Origin: an uncultured Desulfobacterales bacterium | GTDB taxonomy: Bacteria > Desulfobacterota > Desulfobacteria > Desulfobacterales > JAHEIW01 | Length of the DNA stretch: 64,000 nt | Direction of reading: 5' to 3' | Assembly: GCA_947259495.1 (NCBI GenBank) | Contig: CAMYLV010000027.1 | Span: forward strand, 1-64,000 | Shown here: one piece after another, positions 25,161-34,439 of the stretch | How positions within the stretch are numbered: the first letter of the stretch is position 1 | Layout of the letters: each line of letters opens with the position of its first letter | The notes under the pieces: generated by a model | The model's database searches: none | Told to the model about the DNA's origin: nothing | What the model saw: the letters and a program-made list of their open reading frames with translations, nothing else | Position numbers and translations under genes: made by a program

Positions 25161-27839
25161 TCAATGGGCTTCAGCCCAGTTGTCGCCCGCAGCCAGGTTT
25201 ACCTTGAGGGGCACTTTTAGCTCCCAGACACTTTCCATAATTTCTTTGACAAGTGGGCTTAGCGTATCCAGTTCATGCGGTGGGACTTCAAAAACAAGTT
25301 CATCGTGAACACTGAGCAGCATGACTGATTCCAGCTTTTTATCTCTGATAGTGCGCTCCACATTGATCATGGCCAGCTTGATGAGATCGGCGGCGGATCC
25401 CTGAATCGGCGTATTAATTGCCGTTCGCTCGGCAGCCTGCCGCACGATACGGTTGCGGCTGTCAATATCCGGTAAAAGACGGATACGCCCCAAAAGCGTG
25501 CTGGTTCGCTTGGACTGATTGGCCGTCGCAAGCGTATGATCGATGAAGCGTTTTACGCCTTTGTAACGCGTAAAATAGTTATCAATATAGGTTTGAGCCA
25601 TCTTTTGCCCGATATCGAGCTGTTTTGAAAGTCCAAAGGCGCTCATTCCATATATGATGCCAAAATTAATTGCCTTGGCCTGCCGCCTGAGCTCGGTCGT
25701 AACGGCTGAAGGCGATACCTGAAAGACCTCGCTGGCGGTACGCGCATGAATGTCCTCATCCTCCAAAAATGCCTTGATCAGAATCCGGTCATCTGAATAG
25801 TGGGCCAAAATTCGCAGTTCCACCTGGGAATAATCTGCAGACACCAGCTTCCAGCCTTTGCGGGGCACAAACGCCCTGCGAATCTCCATGCCTTCATCGC
25901 TGCGAATTGGAATATTTTGTAAATTGGGGTCGGAGCTGCTCAGGCGCCCGGTGGCGGTTACCGTCTGATTATAGGAGGTATGAATACGCCCGGTTTCGGG
26001 GTTAACCAGATCAACCAGGGCGTCGGCATAAGTGGATTTTAGTTTTGACAGGGTGCGATGCTTTAATACCAGCGCCGGCATTTCATGTTCTTCAGCCAGG
26101 CGGGTCAAAACATCCACATCGGTCGAATAACCGGTTTTCTTTTTGGTTTTTTTCAATACCGGCAGCTGCAGCTTGTTAAACAATATATTGCCCAGCTGCT
26201 TGGAGGAATTAATGTTAAATTCTTCACCGGCAAGACCGTAAATGCTGGCTTCCAGCGCTTCAAGCTGATGCCCAAAGGATTTGGACAGTTCGTGCAGGCG
26301 GTCGATATCGACACAGGTGCCCTGCATTTCCATGCGCATCAGCACCGGTACCAGGGGCATTTCGACGTTTTGCATCAGATGGTGCAGATCAATCTCCTGC
26401 AGCCGGGTCATCAGGACATCTTCGGCCATCAAGGTGATGTCGGCATCCTCGCACGCATACGGCAGGGCTTTATCCAATAGCACCTGGTTAAAGGACAAAG
26501 CGTTTTTGCCTTTGCCCGCAACTTCCTGATAGGGGATGGTTTTATGGCCCAGGAAATCCAGTGCGATCTGGTCCAGATTGTGGGCTCTTTTAGAAGGATT
26601 CAGCAGGTAAGAAGCAACCATCGTGTCAAAGATGACGCCATCCAGCTTGACGCCATGACGGGTCAGAACAATCCAATCGTATTTTATGTTTTGGCCGACT
26701 TTTTGAATATTCGGATCCTCTAAAACCGGTCTGAGCTGATTCAACACCTCGGTTAAAGACAGTTGCTGCGGAGCGCCAATATAATCATGGCCACAGGGAA
26801 TGTAAAAGGCTTCGTTGGCTTCTATGGCAAATGAAAGGCCCACCAACCGGGCTTTCATCGGAATTTGGGATGTTGTTTCGGTATCCAGGGCAAAAATACG
26901 TGCTGATTTAAGACGGCCAATCAGCTTGTTAAGCGCCTCTTTTGTTAAAATGGCCTGGTAATCTTTATCGCTCAAATTGGTCTTCTGAGAAATGGCGTGT
27001 TGTAATTGCCGAAATTCAAGCGTCTGAAACAGCGCTGCAAGAGTCTCGGTGTCCGGAGGACCGATTTCAAAGTCTGCCAGATCAGCGGATAGGGGTGCGT
27101 CGGTGTCAATTGTGACCAGATCCCGGCTTAAAAATGCCTGGTCCCGATAACGAATCAGGTTTTCGCGTTGCTTTTTTGAGGTAATTGATTCAACCCGTTC
27201 GTATAACCTGGCCATGCTATGATGATTTTGAACCAGATGAAGCGCCGTTTTCTGACCAATTCCCGGAACCCCCGGGACGTTGTCGGCGGAATCGCCGGCA
27301 AGTCCCAGGACATCAATCATCTGGTGCGGCTCGACGCCGTATGATTTCTTTACAAACCCGGCATCGATGATCTGATCCTTCATAGGATCCCAGATGGTCG
27401 CCTGTTCGGTAACCAGCTGAATAAAGTCCTTGTCGCCGGTAACCATAACCACCGTAAAGCCCTTCTTTTCGGCAATCCGGGCACATGTTCCGATCAGATC
27501 ATCGGCTTCAAATCCCTGCTTCTCGATGATCGGAAACTGCAAAGCCGCTGCAACATCTTTGATATAGGGAATTTGAATGGCCATATCGTCCGGCATGGGG
27601 GGACGATTGGCCTTGTATTCGGTATACATTTCATGGCGAAAGGTCGGGCCCTTGGTATCGAAAAACATGCCGGCATAGCGGGGATGACGATCTTCAATGA
27701 GCTTTAACAGCATCCGCGTAAATCCGAATGTTGCATTGGTCGGAAGTCCCTCTGAATTGGACAATCCCCGGATCGCATGATACGCCCGGTGAATGTAGGC
27801 GGTGCCGTCGATCAGATATATGATTTTGTCTTCTTGCAT
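25161..27839 (-). CDS. polA: DNA polymerase I
   Basis: An 892-residue repair and Okazaki-processing polymerase with all three activities. The 5' nuclease occupies 1-265 (LIDGTAYIHRAYHA at 9-22, TGDKDF, DNVPGVPGIGQKTA). The 3'-5' exonuclease is at 300-490 with intact catalytic residues D319 and E321 (FALDTET), N384/D388 (GQNIKYD) and Y461/D465 (YACED), so proofreading should work. The family-A polymerase fills the rest: SADYSQVELR, the O-helix RRQAKAINFGIIYGMS and the final metal-site VHDELVFEVP. The ATG at 27839 begins MQEDKIIYLIDG. Confidence 0.97.
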   Translation of the reverse strand: MQEDKIIYLIDGTAYIHRAYHAIRGLSNSEGLPTNATFGFTRMLLKLIEDRHPRYAGMFFDTKGPTFRHEMYTEYKANRPPMPDDMAIQIPYIKDVAAALQFPIIEKQGFEADDLIGTCARIAEKKGFTVVMVTGDKDFIQLVTEQATIWDPMKDQIIDAGFVKKSYGVEPHQMIDVLGLAGDSADNVPGVPGIGQKTALHLVQNHHSMARLYERVESITSKKQRENLIRYRDQAFLSRDLVTIDTDAPLSADLADFEIGPPDTETLAALFQTLEFRQLQHAISQKTNLSDKDYQAILTKEALNKLIGRLKSARIFALDTETTSQIPMKARLVGLSFAIEANEAFYIPCGHDYIGAPQQLSLTEVLNQLRPVLEDPNIQKVGQNIKYDWIVLTRHGVKLDGVIFDTMVASYLLNPSKRAHNLDQIALDFLGHKTIPYQEVAGKGKNALSFNQVLLDKALPYACEDADITLMAEDVLMTRLQEIDLHHLMQNVEMPLVPVLMRMEMQGTCVDIDRLHELSKSFGHQLEALEASIYGLAGEEFNINSSKQLGNILFNKLQLPVLKKTKKKTGYSTDVDVLTRLAEEHEMPALVLKHRTLSKLKSTYADALVDLVNPETGRIHTSYNQTVTATGRLSSSDPNLQNIPIRSDEGMEIRRAFVPRKGWKLVSADYSQVELRILAHYSDDRILIKAFLEDEDIHARTASEVFQVSPSAVTTELRRQAKAINFGIIYGMSAFGLSKQLDIGQKMAQTYIDNYFTRYKGVKRFIDHTLATANQSKRTSTLLGRIRLLPDIDSRNRIVRQAAERTAINTPIQGSAADLIKLAMINVERTIRDKKLESVMLLSVHDELVFEVPPHELDTLSPLVKEIMESVWELKVPLKVNLAAGDNWAEAH

Positions 27840-27857
27840 TGGATCCTAAACCAATAT

Positions 27858-27886
27858 TTGACATATATTCCGGATTGAATTATTTT
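27858..27886 (+). promoter_or_regulatory. Possible sigma70-type promoter
   Basis: TTGACA (27858-27863) is followed after 17 bases by TATTTT (27881-27886). It would drive the Cys-rich small gene starting at 27993, leaving a leader of about 100 bases. Chance occurrence in AT-rich DNA is possible. Confidence 0.35.
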
Positions 27887-27992
27887 TTGCTGCCTAATCC
27901 TGTCTGGCAAACAAAAAACGTTTCGGGCAAACACATGGCTCCCCAAGCCGAAACTCAGGATCCTATAGCATTAAAGATTTAAAACAACAATC

Positions 27993-28217
27993 ATGAAAGT
28001 GCCGGCCCTAAAAACCGTCTACCGCAGACGACGCCGTCGCCTTAAATCTTACGATTGCGATTGCTGCAGGTTGACATTTGTATTTTGCTGGACTTGCCGT
28101 TGTGGCTTTGGTATCTGCCAGAATTGCATGCAGGAAAACATGTGGGGCATGTCCTGCAATGCGATCACCTGGACGTGTCCGGATTGTGGCGGGCAAAATG
28201 GCTTCGGCAACCAGTGA
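27993..28217 (+). CDS. Cysteine-rich zinc-binding small protein
   Basis: A 74-residue protein with eleven cysteines arranged as CDCC (22-25), CWTCRC (32-37), CQNC (42-45), C55 and CPDC (62-65), preceded by six consecutive arginines (11-16). The paired knuckles point to two zinc sites, and the Arg run to nucleic-acid or phosphate binding. I know no named family, though a short rubredoxin/zinc-ribbon type is plausible. The sequence near FCWTCRCGFGICQNC is very Trp/Cys dense. Its start has only a weak ribosome-binding site. Divergent from polA. Confidence 0.6.
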   Translation: MKVPALKTVYRRRRRRLKSYDCDCCRLTFVFCWTCRCGFGICQNCMQENMWGMSCNAITWTCPDCGGQNGFGNQ

Positions 28218-28279
28218 GCGGGCATCTTAGAGTCCAAACTCTGATAGTGCTATATTATTCAGTAAGCCGTTTCAATTAG

Positions 28280-28350
28280 ATGGGGTGCAATGGAAAAATG
28301 GAAGAGTGGAATGATTGTTCCAGTATTCCAATATTCCGATTTAATCTTAG
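28280..28350. repeat. Foldback word repeat, GGAATGATT/TATTCC words
   Basis: TGGAAAAATGGAAGAGTGGA (28289-28308) faces TTCCAGTATTCCAATATTCC (28318-28337). A related right-arm word, ATTCCACCATTCCAATATTC, recurs at 32701-32720. Confidence 0.55.
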
Positions 28351-28410
28351 CGGGACTTTTACTTTTAGCCTTTTCGGCCAAATTCGCACACATTGGAGGT
28401 TAAACCAGCC

Positions 28411-28707
28411 ATGTCGGACAAAATCATTTCAATTGAGGATCAAGAAGGTTCTTTTCAGATGATATTTCAACGGGTCATGCGGATGGTGCCGGATCGGGAC
28501 AAACAGGATAAAAAATTGCAAAGACTCATTGCGTTTCGTTTACGAATTGACGGTGAGGCGGCGATCAGTGAGTATCTGATTAAAAAAATCAAAGAGGCGA
28601 TAAAGTGTTCTTACCGCGGCGGTCTTTATGACTATCTTAAGGATGATCTTCTTGAAAAAACATGTTTAGGCGATAAATCAGACGACCCACCTCCAGGTGC
28701 CGCCTGA
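28411..28707 (+). CDS. Conserved hypothetical protein, 98 residues
   Basis: No family recognised. The start at 28411 (MSDKIISIEDQEG) has TTGGAGG 10 bases upstream, better than the longer frame from 28393. The protein is charged and mostly helical, with a KKLQRLIAFRLRIDGEAAIS segment and a Pro-rich end. A hairpin that may be its terminator follows at 28755. A regulatory or DNA-associated role is possible but unsupported. Confidence 0.6.
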   Translation: MSDKIISIEDQEGSFQMIFQRVMRMVPDRDKQDKKLQRLIAFRLRIDGEAAISEYLIKKIKEAIKCSYRGGLYDYLKDDLLEKTCLGDKSDDPPPGAA

Positions 28708-28754
28708 AGAAAACAGTTGCCATGGTTGCCCGAAATGGTTAAAAAGGCCAAAGA

Positions 28755-28780
28755 ACGGACTGATTTGAAAGTCAGTCCGT
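28755..28780 (+). terminator. Hairpin, possible terminator
   Basis: ACGGACTGA (28755-28763) pairs exactly with TCAGTCCGT (28772-28780) around an 8-base loop. Only TTTAAAT follows, so intrinsic termination may be weak. Confidence 0.5.
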
Positions 28781-28807
28781 TTAAATATCGAAGGGGATGT
28801 TCAATTC

Positions 28808-29677
28808 ATGCACTATGAAGGAAATATAATACGCCCCCCCAGCGAAGCCAACAGTATACTGCTGCAGGTGACGGTCGGCTGTTCTCGCAATAAATGTACC
28901 TTCTGCGGAACATACAAAGGCGAACGCTTCCGAATAAAGCCCGATTCCCTCATTATGGAAGATATTGCTTTTGCAGCCCAGCATTGCCAGCGGCAGCGCC
29001 GTGTCTTCTTATGCGACGGCGATGCCCTGATTATTCCACAGAAAAGACTTCTTAACGTCCTGAAAGAAATAGAAAAGCAGCTGCCCTGGGTAACGCGGGT
29101 CGGATTGTACGCCAATGTCAAAGCCCTGAAAATGAAAACCGTTGATGAGCTCAAAGAGCTCAAAGCCCACGGAGTGGGTATTGTTTATCTGGGGCTGGAA
29201 ACCGGCGACGACGTTACCTTAAAGAACATAAACAAAGGTGCCACTGCCACACAGATGATTGAAATGGGCAGAAAGGCAAAGAAGGCCGGCTTCAAACTTT
29301 CGGTTACGGTGCTTTTGGGCATTGCCGGCGCGGAGCGATCCCAAATTCATGCACAGCAAACCGGACGCGTCCTTTCCGAAATTGATCCCGACTACGTAGG
29401 CGCCCTGAGCCTGATGCTCATACCTGAAACACCGCTTCATCAGGATTATGTATCCGGAGAGTTTCGCCTGATTGAGCCGCAGGAAATGCTGGCGGAGCTG
29501 AGGACCATGATTGCCAGTACCCATTTGACCCGGGGGCTTTTCCATGCCAATCACGCTTCAAACTACCTGCCGATCAGGGCCAGATTTCCTAAGGAAAAAG
29601 AGACCACTCTTCAATTGATTGACGAGGCCCTGGCAGGCAAGGTACCGCTGAAGCCGGAGTATCTCAGAGCGTTATGA
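28808..29677 (+). CDS. Radical SAM protein of unknown substrate
   Basis: A 289-residue radical SAM enzyme with the cluster motif CSRNKCTFC (25-33), the standard CxxxCxxC spacing being CSRNKCTFC. FLCDGDALI (near 67-75) and YLGLETGDDVTL (near 120-131) match the GGE-like and SAM-ribose positions. It fits the broad Elp3/MiaB-like B12-independent group used widely for modification of small molecules or tRNA. No second Cys cluster is seen, so it is not a methylthiotransferase. Predicted cytosolic. The upstream region holds the terminator-like hairpin, so it likely has its own promoter. Confidence 0.85.
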   Translation: MHYEGNIIRPPSEANSILLQVTVGCSRNKCTFCGTYKGERFRIKPDSLIMEDIAFAAQHCQRQRRVFLCDGDALIIPQKRLLNVLKEIEKQLPWVTRVGLYANVKALKMKTVDELKELKAHGVGIVYLGLETGDDVTLKNINKGATATQMIEMGRKAKKAGFKLSVTVLLGIAGAERSQIHAQQTGRVLSEIDPDYVGALSLMLIPETPLHQDYVSGEFRLIEPQEMLAELRTMIASTHLTRGLFHANHASNYLPIRARFPKEKETTLQLIDEALAGKVPLKPEYLRAL

Positions 29678-29689
29678 AGGGAACTGGTG

Positions 29690-29822
29690 TCAGTGAACAG
29701 CTGACAGAGGACAGAAAACAGAAATCAGATAGGATGCTTCATCTTACAGCTATTATTATCTGTCTTCGGTCATATGAACTCTGTCCTCTGAAATCTGACA
29801 CCTGAACACTGAAACCTGAAAC
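29690..29822. repeat. Foldback word repeat, CAGAGGACAGA words, with conserved core
   Basis: The left arm (29699-29728) is CTGACAGAGGACAGAAAAC then AGAAATCAGATAG. The right arm is TCTGTCTTCGG, CTCTGTCCTCTG, TCTGACACCTGAACAC. The centre aggatgcttcatcttacagc (29731-29750) matches 16 of 20 bases in the centre of the element at 51374-51478, so these share descent. Confidence 0.7.
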
Positions 29823-29853
29823 CATGATCTTTTAATAGAACGTGAGGAGCACT

Positions 29854-30144
29854 ATGGATTTCAAAATACTGCTGACAACCTTCGGTTTAATTTTTTTGGC
29901 TGAACTGGGAGACAAGACACAACTGGCAACCTTTTGTTTTTCAGCCGATTGCGACTCGCGAATTTCTGTATTTTTAGGATCCGCCGGAGCCCTGGTGCTC
30001 AGTTCGCTGATTGCCGTTGTCTTCGGCGCTGGAATCAGCCGCTTGATTCCCACAAATTATATCAGAATCGGTGCCGGGATTTTCTTTGTCATCGTGGGAA
30101 TATTGACGTTATACTCTTCCGTACGCACCGCAAATGCTCTTTAA
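29854..30144 (+). CDS. Half-size GDT1/UPF0016 cation transporter
   Basis: A 96-residue integral membrane protein with three predicted membrane helices. The family motif ELGDKTQ (residues 17-23) is present once. GDT1/TMEM165 proteins move Mn2+ or Ca2+ against H+; the usual form has two such motifs, so this single-motif version is expected to act as a dimer. The start at 29854 follows GAGGAG six bases upstream, better than the 4-residue-longer frame. It overlaps no gene but lies close to a transporter on the same strand. Confidence 0.85.
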   Translation: MDFKILLTTFGLIFLAELGDKTQLATFCFSADCDSRISVFLGSAGALVLSSLIAVVFGAGISRLIPTNYIRIGAGIFFVIVGILTLYSSVRTANAL

Positions 30145-30170
30145 GGCAGAGTCAAAACCAATTTCGGCAA

Positions 30171-31148
30171 ATGAACTTCGACTGCGTTGCCGAAAACAAC
30201 ACCCCTATGTCCGCTAACTCCAAAAAACCAGCAGGTGGATCTTGGCCTTTTTTTCGCACAGGCCGATCGGCAGGCACGCTGTTGATGCTGGCTTCGGCTT
30301 TATTGTTTTCCGTTCTGGATGGTCTTATCAAGCTTATGGGGCCTGCATTCCGAACCTGGGATATTGCTTTTTACCGATTCGGCTTTGGACTGGTTATTCT
30401 GATTGGCATTTTGGGATGGAGGGGTAACCCTTTCAAGGTTCATAATCTTAAACTCATGCTCATTCGAGGGCTTACCGGAACCGTCACTTTTCTATTACTG
30501 GTTATCGCCATCCGTATGATTCCGATATCAACGGCCATGGTCCTGTTTTTTTCTTTTCCGGCTTTTGCCGCACTCTTCTCATTTTTATTGTTCGGTGAGC
30601 ACATCTCAACAGGACAAATCGGTTGTGTTCTGGGGGCTCTGTTGGGTGCCGCTATTTTATTTGAATATCAAGTTTCAGACAGTCTATGGGGTCAGGCGGC
30701 CGGCCTGACCTCCGGTATCTTTGCCGGATTGACGGTTTGTTTAATCAAAAAATTAAGGGAAACAAACGGAGCACCCGTCATTTATCTGTATTTTTGCCTG
30801 CTGGGTGCCGCGATTACCTTTCCAGCATTTATCAGCAATCCTCAATTGCCTCGCTTCGGAATCGATTGGCTGATGACCGGCGGCATTGTTTTCACCGCCT
30901 TGTCAGCCCAGCTTCTGATGAATCAGGGGTTTAAATATTGCAAAAGCTGGGAAGGCGGGCTTATTTTGACCAGTGAGGTTGTATTTACTTCACTGCTGGG
31001 TATCATGTTTCTGGGCGAAATCTTCAGCTGGCGGTTTGGATTCGGTAGTCTGCTGATCGTCGGCAGTGCTGTTTTCAGCAATTTTGCAGGAGATGGAACC
31101 ATATGCTATGTAAAGAAAGCCGTTCGCAAAAGATTGAGGCACATATGA
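30171..31148 (+). CDS. EamA-family DMT transporter
   Basis: A drug/metabolite transporter with ten predicted membrane helices and two EamA repeats (about residues 35-165 and 180-310 counted from 30171). Typical segments are LASALLFSVLDGLIKLMG, RGLTGTVTFLLLVIAIRMIP and ALSAQLLMNQGFKYC. The start is unclear: Met at 30171 or at 30207 both lack a strong ribosome-binding site, and longer reading to 29934 overlaps the GDT1 gene and is rejected. Substrate unknown (often amino acids or metabolites). Its stop overlaps the next gene by four bases (ATGA), so the two are coupled. Confidence 0.85.
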   Translation: MNFDCVAENNTPMSANSKKPAGGSWPFFRTGRSAGTLLMLASALLFSVLDGLIKLMGPAFRTWDIAFYRFGFGLVILIGILGWRGNPFKVHNLKLMLIRGLTGTVTFLLLVIAIRMIPISTAMVLFFSFPAFAALFSFLLFGEHISTGQIGCVLGALLGAAILFEYQVSDSLWGQAAGLTSGIFAGLTVCLIKKLRETNGAPVIYLYFCLLGAAITFPAFISNPQLPRFGIDWLMTGGIVFTALSAQLLMNQGFKYCKSWEGGLILTSEVVFTSLLGIMFLGEIFSWRFGFGSLLIVGSAVFSNFAGDGTICYVKKAVRKRLRHI

Positions 31149-32281
31149 AACGCATCATTTTGACGTTACTGTTGATCATACTGTCCGGTACGGGTATCTT
31201 CGGGGCCCAGGAACTGGAGATGCAACAGCCTACTGTCTGGCCCTCGCTGATGACCGACATTAAAACCACCCAGGCGCTAAATTTTTGCGGCGAGCCGGTT
31301 GCGCTGGACAATCAGGAAGTGCGTGAACGCCTGGAAAAAGAATTGCTGCTCATACTCTGGGATCGGCCTCAGGTGGCGCTGTGGATAAAGCGCTCCCCTC
31401 GCTACCTACCGGTCATCGAAAAGATGCTGCGAGAGAACGACATGCCCGATGACCTGAAATATGTGGCTATTATTGAAAGTGCCCTGCGTCCACATGCCGG
31501 CTCGCGCAAGGGGGCCATCGGATTCTGGCAGTTTTTAAATTCAACCGGCCAAAAATACGGGCTTAGAATAAACGCCGAAATTGATGAACGCAGAAATATC
31601 TTCGCCTCAACCCTGGCTGCGATTAAATATTTTAAGGAGCTTTACGCTATGCTGGGTTCCTGGACCCTTTCGGCAGCCGCCTATAACATGGGGGAACTCG
31701 GTCTGCAAAGCGAGATGGTAACCCAAAAATCAAAGGACTATTACAGGCTTTATCTGCCACTTGAAACCCAGCGATACGTTTTCAGGATTATCGCAGCCAA
31801 ATTGATTTTGTCGGATCCGGAGCGATTCGGCTTCCAATACACCCCACAGGATCTGTATCCGCCGCTGGCATTTGATCGCATTCAGATCGAATGCTTTCAG
31901 GATACACCGATCCAGGTTGTCGCCCAGGCCGCCAACACTTATTTCAAGGCCATTAAAGATTTGAACCCTGAAATCCGGGGCCACTTTCTGGCGGCCGGCA
32001 CGCATTCGCTTTTGATACCCCAGGGTGCAGCCGAAGGGTTTGATGTGCGTTTCAAACAGCTGGTTCAGCAATGGCAGGCAAAAAACAAGGAGCGGGTGTA
32101 TGTCGTTCAGACAGGCGATAACCTGACGAGCATTGCCGAGCGTTTCAATGTACCGCTGCCGGTGCTGCTCATCTGGAACCGTCTGGATGGCAAAAAGCCG
32201 ATTCATCCGGGTGACCGACTCGTAATTTATCCCAATGAAACCCAATCCACACAGGAAGACCCCGCTAGTCGGGATCCCTGA
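31145..32281 (+). CDS. Lytic transglycosylase with LysM domain, MltD-like
   Basis: A 378-residue periplasmic peptidoglycan-cleaving enzyme. The start at 31145 begins with a signal peptide (MKRIILTLLLIILSGTGIFG) and overlaps the previous stop by ATGA. The SLT domain (about 65-200) has the catalytic ES in AIIESALRPHA and the conserved GAIGFWQF and AYNMGE segments. A spacer follows, then one LysM (about 320-363): YVVQTGDNLTSIAERFNV, IHPGDRLVIY. LysM binds the glycan; MltD usually has two or more. The enzyme makes 1,6-anhydro-muropeptides. Confidence 0.93.
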   Translation: MKRIILTLLLIILSGTGIFGAQELEMQQPTVWPSLMTDIKTTQALNFCGEPVALDNQEVRERLEKELLLILWDRPQVALWIKRSPRYLPVIEKMLRENDMPDDLKYVAIIESALRPHAGSRKGAIGFWQFLNSTGQKYGLRINAEIDERRNIFASTLAAIKYFKELYAMLGSWTLSAAAYNMGELGLQSEMVTQKSKDYYRLYLPLETQRYVFRIIAAKLILSDPERFGFQYTPQDLYPPLAFDRIQIECFQDTPIQVVAQAANTYFKAIKDLNPEIRGHFLAAGTHSLLIPQGAAEGFDVRFKQLVQQWQAKNKERVYVVQTGDNLTSIAERFNVPLPVLLIWNRLDGKKPIHPGDRLVIYPNETQSTQEDPASRDP

Positions 32282-32302
32282 CGCCGGCTGCTGCCTGTCC
32301 GT

Positions 32303-32614
32303 TTATCGCTGCGGCAGCTGAATTTTGCGTTTTTCCGGATCGCTCTGCCGGCGATAGAAAATGACAATATGACCGATCATGCCAACCAGCTGACAATCCA
32401 CTTCAGCCGCAACCGCTTCGGCTGTGCTGACTTTCTGCTGCCTGTCTCTAAATTCAACAAACTTTACTTTTATCAGCTCATGCGTTCCAAGGGCCTCGTG
32501 AATCGATTTGATCAGGTTGGCGGTAAAACCCTTCTGGCCGATAAAAACCACCGGCTTTAATCCGTGGGCAAGTCCTTTAAGAAACTTTTTTTGATAACCC
32601 TTCAATGCTTCCAT
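32303..32614 (-). CDS. yhbY: YhbY-type ribosome-associated CRM domain protein
   Basis: A 103-residue single CRM-domain RNA-binding protein. The motif GQKGFTANLIKSIHEALGTHELIKVK (27-52) carries the GxxG loop. YhbY associates with pre-50S ribosomal particles. No membrane or export signal. It is convergent to the lytic transglycosylase gene with 21 bases between the stops. The ending RKIQLPQR is a short basic tail, usual for the family. Confidence 0.92.
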   Translation of the reverse strand: MEALKGYQKKFLKGLAHGLKPVVFIGQKGFTANLIKSIHEALGTHELIKVKFVEFRDRQQKVSTAEAVAAEVDCQLVGMIGHIVIFYRRQSDPEKRKIQLPQR

Positions 32615-32843
32615 AGGTGCTCCTGATCAACACACTGTTTTTTGTAAATTGAAAAATATCATTATTCATGAGATAACCCCTTCATGGATCGTAAAAACAT
32701 TATTCCACCATTCCAATATTCAACTTATACCGCTTTACATAATAATGTTCCGCTCTACAGAATTGGGGTATAAGTGTTTGTAGAAAAAAACGTTGGAAAA
32801 AAAGAACGTTTTTTTGACAACCACTATATAAGGAGATCCATGC

Positions 32844-33203
32844 ATGCCAGACACCAAACACCCCCAGGAAGCCGTAAAATTTGAAATTCAAGCCTATCGG
32901 CGCCCAAAAGATCGAAAAGCCCTGCGCAGGACGCATGTCGCTTTTTCCGGATCACCGCAGCGGCATCCCTATGATAGAGACAAAATCATATTGATCGCTG
33001 ATCCCTATAGTTCCCATAACGTGTTTTACGAATTTTATAAAGCTGATATTGCTTACGTGGAGGAGCTGCCGAATATCGTCAACATGGACGGAGAAACCAT
33101 CACCATGGTGCGGGCTTGGATCAAGAAAATGAGCATCGGCATGCGATGCTCACCGTTTATTGTCGAAGACATTTCTGGAAATACCATCGAGAAAAAGTCA
33201 TAA
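32844..33203 (+). CDS. Conserved hypothetical protein, 119 residues
   Basis: A small protein, start fixed by AAGGAGATCC seven bases before ATG 32844; another ATG at 32840 is out of frame. No membrane segment. The middle IILIADPYSSHNVFYEFYKADIAYVEELP and NMDGETITMVRAWIKKMSIGMRC look like a compact alpha/beta domain. I recall such proteins in sulfate reducers being labelled as inorganic pyrophosphatase, but I see no pyrophosphatase metal motif and do not adopt that. A hairpin of A/T-rich arms (aaaaaaacgtt / aacgttttttt, 32785-32815) precedes it. Confidence 0.7.
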   Translation: MPDTKHPQEAVKFEIQAYRRPKDRKALRRTHVAFSGSPQRHPYDRDKIILIADPYSSHNVFYEFYKADIAYVEELPNIVNMDGETITMVRAWIKKMSIGMRCSPFIVEDISGNTIEKKS

Positions 33204-33293
33204 ATTTTTTTACCCGAATTGGCGCGGGATTATGAGCGAAGCTTAGGTGCCGATCTGTTGAAATAAATCCGACCATACAATGTGGGGCCAATT

Positions 33294-34439
33294 TTAGTGC
33301 ACTTTAATGACCACCAGGGTCGCATCATCATCAATTTTTAGCGGATGACAAAATCGATTCAGGGATTCAAATACGGTATCCAGGATTTTCTTAGCCGGTT
33401 GAGCAGCCGTGTCGTTGATCACCTGCAGCAACCGCTGGGTGCCGAACATTTCGCCTCTGTCATTGACCGCCTCTTTGATGCCATCTGTCCCGATCAAAAT
33501 AATCTGGCCGGAGCTGATCTGTTTCTGATATTCTTTATAAACAGCGTCATCCATTATCCCGAGCGGCAACCCCTTGCCGGCAAGCAATTCGGGTGAATCA
33601 GCCGCTGACGGGGTCCAGAGAATCGCCGGTTCATGTCCGGCCTTAACCCATCGGATTAATTGTTTTTTAGCGTCAAGCTCACAGTAAAACATGGTCATAA
33701 AAAGATCCAATTCTGCAACATCCTGCACCAGTCGTTTGTTCACATCCGAAATAATTGCAGCACACGCAGTGGGGGAGGCCTGGATGCGCTCTCTGAGAAA
33801 GGCACGGGCCGTTGTCATCAGCAGAGCAGATGGGATGCCGTGATCGGCCACATCGCCAACAACAATGCCGATTCTCTCTTTGCCGTTTGCAGGGGGATAC
33901 AAAAAGTCATAATAGTCGCCACCGGTTTCGTCACACCAGATGCTGCGGCCGGCGATGTCAAACCCGTCAAATTCGGGATCCGATTTCGGCAACAGTTCCT
34001 GTTGAACCTTGCTGGCCTCTTCCAGTGACGATTTAAAATTATTCAGCTGCTGTTGATGGGAAATGACTTTGTGATATTTTTGAATAGCGCTTTGAATGCC
34101 CAGGCTCAGCGTATCTGTCGGACACGGTTTGGGGTGAAACTGAAAAATATTGCCTTCGTTTACCGCTCGAATGGCAGTCGGCATATCCGCAGAGCCAGTC
34201 AGCATCATGCGGACGGTGTCCGGACTGGTTTTTTTGACAACCGATAAAAATTCAACGCCATTCATTCCCGGCATCATGAAATCAGATACAATTACGGCAT
34301 AAGGCCCATTTTCCTGCACCTGTTTCAAAGCCTCTTCGCCACTGAGCGCTGTATCAATGCGAAACTGATTTCGCAGCTGGCGCTTAAGTCCGGCCAGAAC
34401 CATGGCATCGTCATCGACCAGTAAAACTTTATCTTTCAT
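33294..34439 (-). CDS. Response regulator with SpoIIE/PP2C phosphatase output
   Basis: A 381-residue RsbU-like protein. The receiver (1-122) has D9-D11 acidic residues and phosphosite D53 in VSDFMMPGMNG. A coiled linker follows (about 130-160), then a SpoIIE phosphatase domain with metal residues in GGDYYDF (near 175), VGDVADHGIPSALLM and a final TDGIKEAVN. Such proteins dephosphorylate STAS-domain anti-anti-sigma factors and so turn a two-component signal into partner switching; no STAS or RsbW gene is in the window. Its start overlaps the stop of the HDOD gene by one base (TAATG), so it is translationally coupled. Confidence 0.92.
   Translation of the reverse strand: MKDKVLLVDDDAMVLAGLKRQLRNQFRIDTALSGEEALKQVQENGPYAVIVSDFMMPGMNGVEFLSVVKKTSPDTVRMMLTGSADMPTAIRAVNEGNIFQFHPKPCPTDTLSLGIQSAIQKYHKVISHQQQLNNFKSSLEEASKVQQELLPKSDPEFDGFDIAGRSIWCDETGGDYYDFLYPPANGKERIGIVVGDVADHGIPSALLMTTARAFLRERIQASPTACAAIISDVNKRLVQDVAELDLFMTMFYCELDAKKQLIRWVKAGHEPAILWTPSAADSPELLAGKGLPLGIMDDAVYKEYQKQISSGQIILIGTDGIKEAVNDRGEMFGTQRLLQVINDTAAQPAKKILDTVFESLNRFCHPLKIDDDATLVVIKVH

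Noticed and set aside
32844..33203. Inorganic pyrophosphatase annotation for the 119-residue protein
   Set aside because: No pyrophosphatase metal-binding motif is visible and the length is too short; left as hypothetical.
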